A stretch of 64,000 nucleotides of DNA from Clostridium hydrogenum (GTDB lineage: Bacteria; Bacillota; Clostridia; Clostridiales; Clostridiaceae): NCBI RefSeq assembly GCF_021432385.1, contig NZ_JAEACT010000003.1:248001-312000 (forward strand). Reading direction: 5' to 3'. Positions 59,645 to 64,000 of this stretch are shown here, piece after piece (position 1 is the first letter of the stretch; the number at the start of each line of letters is the position of its first letter). The position numbers and the translations under genes are program-made. A model generated the notes under the pieces. It was given only the letters and a program-made list of their open reading frames with translations. It made no database searches and was not told the origin of the DNA.

Positions 59645-60295
59645 TTAAACAAGATTGTTTTTAAGTGCAAAAATAGCAATTTGAGTTCTATCCCGCATTT
59701 CAAGTTTTGATAAAATTTCTGTAATATGATTTTTTACGGTTCCCTCTGTTACATACTGCTTTTCAGCTATTTCCTTATTAGAAAGCCCAGAACCTATGCA
59801 TATAATTATTTCTATTTGTCTATCAGTTAGTTTATATTTATCCTTTATATTTTCTAAATCACCTTGTTGATTTTTATTTAGCCCACAAACCATTAGTGAT
59901 GCAACTTCAGGATTTACCACAACATTGCCTTTGTATACACTCTTTACAGCATCAATTATGACATCATAAGAAGTATCCTTTAAAATATATCCATTAGCCC
60001 CAAACTTCATAGCATCAAATATATATTCATCATCTTTAAAGGTCGTGAGTACTAAAATCTTCACATTTGGAAATTCATTCTTAATTATTTTTGTTGCCTT
60101 AACACCATCGCAAATTGGCATTCTTATATCCATTAAAATTACATCTACTTGTTCCTTTTTGCAAAACTCTATAGCTGCCTCACCATTTTCAGAAACCCCA
60201 ACTACATTTAGTTCATCATTTGCATTTAATATTATTTTTAATCCATCACGTATAAGTTTTTCATCATCAGCAATAAGAATTTTTATTTGTTCCAA
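59645..60295 (-). CDS. LuxR/NarL-family response regulator
   Basis: A 216-residue regulator. The receiver domain (1-120) has ILIADDEKLIRDG at residue 5 with acidic pocket, phospho-acceptor Asp in DVILMDIRMP near 55, Thr in LVLTTFKDDEYIF near 83 and Lys in YILKDTSYD near 103. The C-terminal HTH (150-215) has LTDRQIEIIICIGSGLSNKE and IAEKQYVTEGTVKNHITEIL. The start is TTG with GGGGGA upstream. It is 16 bases after the kinase gene, forming a DesK/LiaS-type two-component system. Targets unknown. Confidence 0.94.
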   Translation of the reverse strand: MEQIKILIADDEKLIRDGLKIILNANDELNVVGVSENGEAAIEFCKKEQVDVILMDIRMPICDGVKATKIIKNEFPNVKILVLTTFKDDEYIFDAMKFGANGYILKDTSYDVIIDAVKSVYKGNVVVNPEVASLMVCGLNKNQQGDLENIKDKYKLTDRQIEIIICIGSGLSNKEIAEKQYVTEGTVKNHITEILSKLEMRDRTQIAIFALKNNLV

Positions 60296-60311
60296 AGCTA
60301 TTCCCCCTTAA

Positions 60312-61520
60312 CTACTGTCTTATCATATCATTTTTCTCATCACTTACCTTTGGTATATTTACGGTAACCTCAAACCCTTTATTTTTTTCGCTTTGAACCG
60401 CCAATGTCCCTCCAAGCTTTTTAACTCTTTCTTCCATTCCAGTAATTCCAAAACTTTTATTTATATTATCCGTCCCAATCCCATTATCCTTTATTCTCAT
60501 ATAAAGTTTATCATTAAAAAACTGAATTGACACTTCAATTAAAGATGCATGTCCATGCCTTATGGCATTATTTAAAGCCTCTTGAACAATCCTATAACTA
60601 ATGAAGCTTTCATCTGAACTTAAAGTTCTTTTCTCCTTTGAAAGTATTAACCTTATTTCTGCACCAGTTAATTTTTTATATTTTGTTATCATTTCTTCAA
60701 TGGCAAAAATGCCTTCATATCTATCGAAATCTGTTGGCTTTAACTGCCTAACAGTTCTTCTTACATTTTCTATTCCTGATTTAACAAAAGTGGTCATTTC
60801 ATTTATCATACCAATACCCTGTTCATTACTTTTATCTACAACATAATTAAGTGCCTGAAGTTGTATTAAAATTGCTGATAAGGTATGTCCAACTGAATCA
60901 TGTATTTCTCTTGATATTCTATTTCTTTCCCTTAATATGCTAAGTTCCTCTACTGTTTCCGAATATCTTTCAAGTTTTTCATAAGCCTCCTCAAGCTTTT
61001 CTTCAGAAATTCTAAGTTTATCATAAAGCTCTTGTGCTTCTAATTTTCGTCTTTTTTCTTCACTAACATTTGCACCAATAAATCCAAAAGTACCTATTAA
61101 TATTATGTTGAAAAGAACACTTATAATATTGTATTCTATATTTATTTGAAGCGGAATTTTAATTGTAAAAAAGCTTGTACCAATACAATAAAATCCAAGC
61201 ATAATATATGAATATAATCCAGGCAGCAGTACAACTGCATCTAAAATAGAAATAAAATAACATATCAAACTAAAATTTTTAATAAAGGCGCTCATTAAAC
61301 TAGCTAAGATAAAGTCTAATATCAAGGACAAGACTATGTATTTTTCATTTTTAATATAGTAAATTCTAAACTGAGAGTTTATCATATAAATTAAAAATAC
61401 AGCTATAAAAAAATATATTTCTTTATAATCTGACTTTCCATAAAAAAATGAACACAAACCAATCAAAACGTATGAAAAATATCGTATTAAAATCAAAAAA
61501 TTATAGTTTTTATTTTTCAA
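60312..61520 (-). CDS. Sensor histidine kinase, HisKA_3 type
   Basis: A 402-residue membrane kinase. Five or so TM helices span residues 8-160 with little extracytoplasmic sequence, so the signal is likely in the membrane. A coiled coil (165-205) leads to the dimerisation helix with phospho-acceptor His in RNRISREIHDSVGHTLSAIL near 200, then the ATPase domain with N-box QEALNNAIRHGHAS near 305, G1 IKDNGIGTDN near 342 and GMEERVKKLGG near 362. The start is TTG after GGGGTGTGAG. It is paired with the regulator at 59645. Confidence 0.94.
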   Translation of the reverse strand: MKNKNYNFLILIRYFSYVLIGLCSFFYGKSDYKEIYFFIAVFLIYMINSQFRIYYIKNEKYIVLSLILDFILASLMSAFIKNFSLICYFISILDAVVLLPGLYSYIMLGFYCIGTSFFTIKIPLQINIEYNIISVLFNIILIGTFGFIGANVSEEKRRKLEAQELYDKLRISEEKLEEAYEKLERYSETVEELSILRERNRISREIHDSVGHTLSAILIQLQALNYVVDKSNEQGIGMINEMTTFVKSGIENVRRTVRQLKPTDFDRYEGIFAIEEMITKYKKLTGAEIRLILSKEKRTLSSDESFISYRIVQEALNNAIRHGHASLIEVSIQFFNDKLYMRIKDNGIGTDNINKSFGITGMEERVKKLGGTLAVQSEKNKGFEVTVNIPKVSDEKNDMIRQ

Positions 61521-61532
61521 TTACTCACACCC

Positions 61533-62339
61533 CTATAGATTTTTAAACATCCAATCCACCACATTTTCAATAGCATGCTCATCATTTGCTGCACATATGT
61601 ATTTGCAATCCTTTAAAAGTTTTTTACTTCCATTTGAAACTCCGAAGCCATACCCAACATTCATTAACATTTCATAATCATTCATATTATCCCCGGCCGC
61701 AGCCACCTTTAATATATCTGTGCCTAATTCCTTGCAAAGTATTTTTAAAGTGCTTCCCTTAGAAGTTTCTTCTGGTAATATTTCTAAATAATTTTCTCCA
61801 CTTCTTATCAAATTTATTTTTTCAAAAATCTTTTCAAAGTTTTCTTCTATATAATCAATTTGTTCTTCTTCACCAACTATAAGAACCTTTGTCCATTTTT
61901 GTTGCCATACTTCCTCTGGCACTTCGTAATAAATTCCATAGCCTCTTTTTTTAAATCTTTCAGTAAATCTGCAGGGATTATATATGTATGTATTTTCATC
62001 GCTGTATATTTCTAGTCCAAGAGTACTGTCATACTTCTTAACTTCTTTTATAATTTCTTTAATTTTATCCTCTAAGGCTACTTCAAAAAGCACTGCATCT
62101 TTATTAAAATCGTATATTTTAGCACCATTATATAATATTGCAGGCATGTCCACAGGTAATTTACTAATATACTTTTTGGCAGATTCTATTGTTCTCCCTG
62201 TTGCCACTCCAAATTTTCCGCCATAATTTTGAAATTTTTTTATTGCTTCAATATTTTTATCTGAAATTTTACCACTATTATCAATTAAAGTTCCATCCAT
62301 ATCTGAAATGAGTAAATACCCATCAAACCTTTTGTTCAA
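61533..62339 (-). CDS. Cof-type HAD phosphatase
   Basis: A 268-residue HAD-IIB phosphatase for sugar or nucleotide phosphates. Motif I ISDMDGTLIDNSG near residue 10, motif II VATGRTIESAK near 45, motif III KGSTLKIL near 202 and motif IV VAAAGDNMNDYEML near 218. The cap domain lies between 85 and 185. I choose TTG 62339 as start because AAGGAAG lies 7 bases upstream; the frame is open to 62363. It is 12 bases upstream of the histidine kinase gene and may be cotranscribed with it. Substrate unknown. Confidence 0.9.
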   Translation of the reverse strand: MNKRFDGYLLISDMDGTLIDNSGKISDKNIEAIKKFQNYGGKFGVATGRTIESAKKYISKLPVDMPAILYNGAKIYDFNKDAVLFEVALEDKIKEIIKEVKKYDSTLGLEIYSDENTYIYNPCRFTERFKKRGYGIYYEVPEEVWQQKWTKVLIVGEEEQIDYIEENFEKIFEKINLIRSGENYLEILPEETSKGSTLKILCKELGTDILKVAAAGDNMNDYEMLMNVGYGFGVSNGSKKLLKDCKYICAANDEHAIENVVDWMFKNL

Positions 62340-62439
62340 TATAAATCTTCCTTTCACGTGCAATCTCTAACAATTAAAGGATATCAATAATTTTTGAAAT
62401 TTGCAATGTGAAAAATTATTACTTAAAATCGATTTATGT

Positions 62440-62476
62440 AAAAAAGCTATCGCATTGATTCAGTGCGATAGCCCAA
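62440..62476 (-). terminator. Terminator of the GH74 gene
   Basis: GCTATCGCACTG and CAATGCGATAGC pair on the minus strand (one mismatch near the loop), followed by TTTTTTAC, about 60 bases past the GH74 stop. Between it and the stop, AAGGCACATTAAAG resembles the end of the 159-bp element. Confidence 0.85.
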
Positions 62477-62534
62477 TTTTATATTAATTAAGGCACATTA
62501 AAGAAAAAAAGTAGGAGATTTAATATAATTTATT

Positions 62535-64000
62535 TTAAACAGGATTAGAAGAATCAATATCTCCGTATATTACACCTCTTCCATTTGTTCCAATATATAC
62601 CCTTCCATATATTCTTGGATCGCCTGTTATGCAATTATTTAAAACTCCATATTGATGCTCATCATCATTTATTCTTATCCAAGACTTTCCTTCATCATCG
62701 GAGCGGAATATTCCCTGTATATTATTTATTTTTGCTGCTGAATATAAAGTCATATAGCTTTTTCCTGGAGCTGCTTTTCCTAAGCCTATAGATATAGCAT
62801 CTTGTACATTACTAAGCTTATTAAAGGTTACTCCAGAATCTGTAGAATGCCATATTCCACCTTCTCCAGATAACCATATGTCACCTTCTATTCCAGGTAC
62901 TGCTTTTATATTTGCTTTAGTTGCATCTTTTGGTAATGCAGTTGCTCCTGTCTTTATGAAACTTGCCCCACCATCTGTACTAATATAGAAATTTCCATCT
63001 GACAAAGCGTAAAATTTATTTGTATTGACACGATCAGATGCCACTAAAGCTCCCTTAGGAATACCATTTGAAGCTTTCCATGAACTACCAGAGTCAGTAG
63101 AATAACTCACGGCACCTCCCTGTGGTGACCATACTACTGAAGTTGCTTTAGATGACATTGCAACCGTTCCACCGCCACTTGTACCTGAAACATTGCTATT
63201 TACTTGCCACCAGTTTTTACCTCCATCATTTGAAAATCCACAATTATTTGTAGTACTATCGTTTTGTCTATTTACATCACCAACTCTAACCATAGCACTT
63301 GGATTAAGTTCTGCATAGTCTATACTTGTAGTTGATGTAAAGGTTGGAGTTGTTAACATTTTTGTTGGTACCTTTGTTATATCATCATGCCTGAATCCGC
63401 ATATATCACCAAGTCCACTTATAAGTTGTGCTCCCTCTGGTGGGCTTATAAGCGCAAGTGCAGAAGTTTCTTCGATTCCATCAGCTTTAACAGATATTGT
63501 TATCTTACCACCACTTTTATCCCAATCCGTTAAATCATCTGTTCCATACAAAGTAGCTCCAGTTCCATAAAGCATATGGTCTGAGTTAAAAGGATCTATT
63601 TCTATATCATCCATCATCCATCCAAGTTTTGGAGATACATTGTCTGGCGGATTGTTTTCTTTCCCCCAATCAAGCCATTTTGAAGCTGAAATATCCTGAG
63701 TATACTTTAAATCACGATTTGGATATCCGTCCCATTTCCATGCTGCACTCCAAGTTTTTCCTCCATCTGTACTTCTATAAACATTTCCATCTGGCCACCA
63801 TGAATTTAAGGCCGCCACCATTAAAGTATTTGGATGCTGTGCATCTACTGAAATTCCACCATACCCAAAGTAGTCATCTGAACTTGAATCCGTTACTGGA
63901 CTTATATTAGTCCAAATCTTATTTTTAGTATCATACCTCCAAACATCTCCCTTGGTTCCATCATATGGTCCACAAGAATCACTATATGTTATATAAAGCA
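62535..64000 (-). CDS. GH74 xyloglucanase/oligoxyloglucan hydrolase, C-terminal part
   Basis: The frame stays open to the window edge, so the 5' end is missing; 487 residues are visible. The chain has the seven-bladed propeller repeats of GH74 with Asp-box-like motifs (YRSTDGGKTW, YISTDGGASF, WHSTDSGVTF, FRSDDEGKSW). SSDDYFGYGG and NTLMVAALNSWWPDG are highly typical of GH74 endo-xyloglucanases. It ends shortly after the last blade (GVIYGDIDSSNPV) with no C-terminal dockerin or CBM, so it is not obviously cellulosomal. It should be secreted, though the signal peptide lies outside the window. It degrades plant xyloglucan. Confidence 0.94.
   Translation of the reverse strand, partial: LYITYSDSCGPYDGTKGDVWRYDTKNKIWTNISPVTDSSSDDYFGYGGISVDAQHPNTLMVAALNSWWPDGNVYRSTDGGKTWSAAWKWDGYPNRDLKYTQDISASKWLDWGKENNPPDNVSPKLGWMMDDIEIDPFNSDHMLYGTGATLYGTDDLTDWDKSGGKITISVKADGIEETSALALISPPEGAQLISGLGDICGFRHDDITKVPTKMLTTPTFTSTTSIDYAELNPSAMVRVGDVNRQNDSTTNNCGFSNDGGKNWWQVNSNVSGTSGGGTVAMSSKATSVVWSPQGGAVSYSTDSGSSWKASNGIPKGALVASDRVNTNKFYALSDGNFYISTDGGASFIKTGATALPKDATKANIKAVPGIEGDIWLSGEGGIWHSTDSGVTFNKLSNVQDAISIGLGKAAPGKSYMTLYSAAKINNIQGIFRSDDEGKSWIRINDDEHQYGVLNNCITGDPRIYGRVYIGTNGRGVIYGDIDSSNPV

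Overview
The window is AT-rich DNA of a Clostridium sensu stricto type organism. The proteins (thiamine and folate genes, TldD/TldE, T-box valS, ECF/DUF4179 pairs), strong GGAGG ribosome binding sites, frequent TTG starts, and a secreted pectate lyase plus a GH74 xyloglucanase suggest an anaerobic plant-polymer degrader related to the solventogenic clostridia. This is inferred from gene content. No rRNA, tRNA, CRISPR array, prophage or complete insertion sequence is visible.

Layout. 1-4416: a TPP-riboswitch operon for thiamine salvage (thiD, cytX, thiM, thiE) on the minus strand, ending inside a large palindromic repeat. 4428-9458: an esterase, manA, a DUF2971 protein and a chemoreceptor. 9700-13634: a second TPP-riboswitch operon (thiS, thiF, thiG, thiH, tenI) making the thiazole half of thiamine; with the first operon it covers thiazole synthesis, pyrimidine uptake/phosphorylation and coupling. 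13743-16867: a PEP-synthase-like protein with a G9 tract as its ribosome binding site, and a HAD phosphatase. 17187-19318: HD-domain protein, folP and a folB-folK fusion. 19438-25527: an ABC-2 exporter and a membrane protein whose promoters share a direct-repeat operator, a ferredoxin-nitroreductase with its divergent HxlR regulator, and a membrane-anchored glucosaminidase. 25912-37616: a mixed accessory region with two short peptide genes, a VapBC-like pair, a MerR regulator carrying a FliG-like C-terminus, TetR and AraC regulators, short-chain dehydrogenase, YjbR-NTPase fusion, nitrilase and tldD/tldE. 37818-44884: acetyltransferases (one behind a possible translational attenuator), hydrolases, an AraC/GyrI-like regulator and a secreted pectate lyase. 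45092-50263: an archaeal-type ValRS under T-box control and an ECF sigma/DUF4179 pair. 50668-64000: MFS pump, TetR-SDR operon, chagasin-like secreted inhibitor, ferric-reductase-like flavoprotein, CDP-alcohol phosphatidyltransferase, a fused sigma/anti-sigma gene, a two-component system, a Cof phosphatase and the C-terminal part of a GH74 enzyme.

The intergenic DNA is unusually rich in palindromic repeats. I count at least six families: ~190-320 bp long palindromes (4 copies), a ~100 bp MITE-like family (about 9 full or partial copies), elements with microsatellite-like ends (4), a ~50 bp palindrome, a ~22 bp hairpin, and a 159 bp element with terminal inverted repeats. Several supply the last codons and stop codon of real genes. 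The most unusual protein-level observations are the MerR-FliG fusion, the sigma/anti-sigma fusion, and a 59-residue duplicated peptide at 37437.
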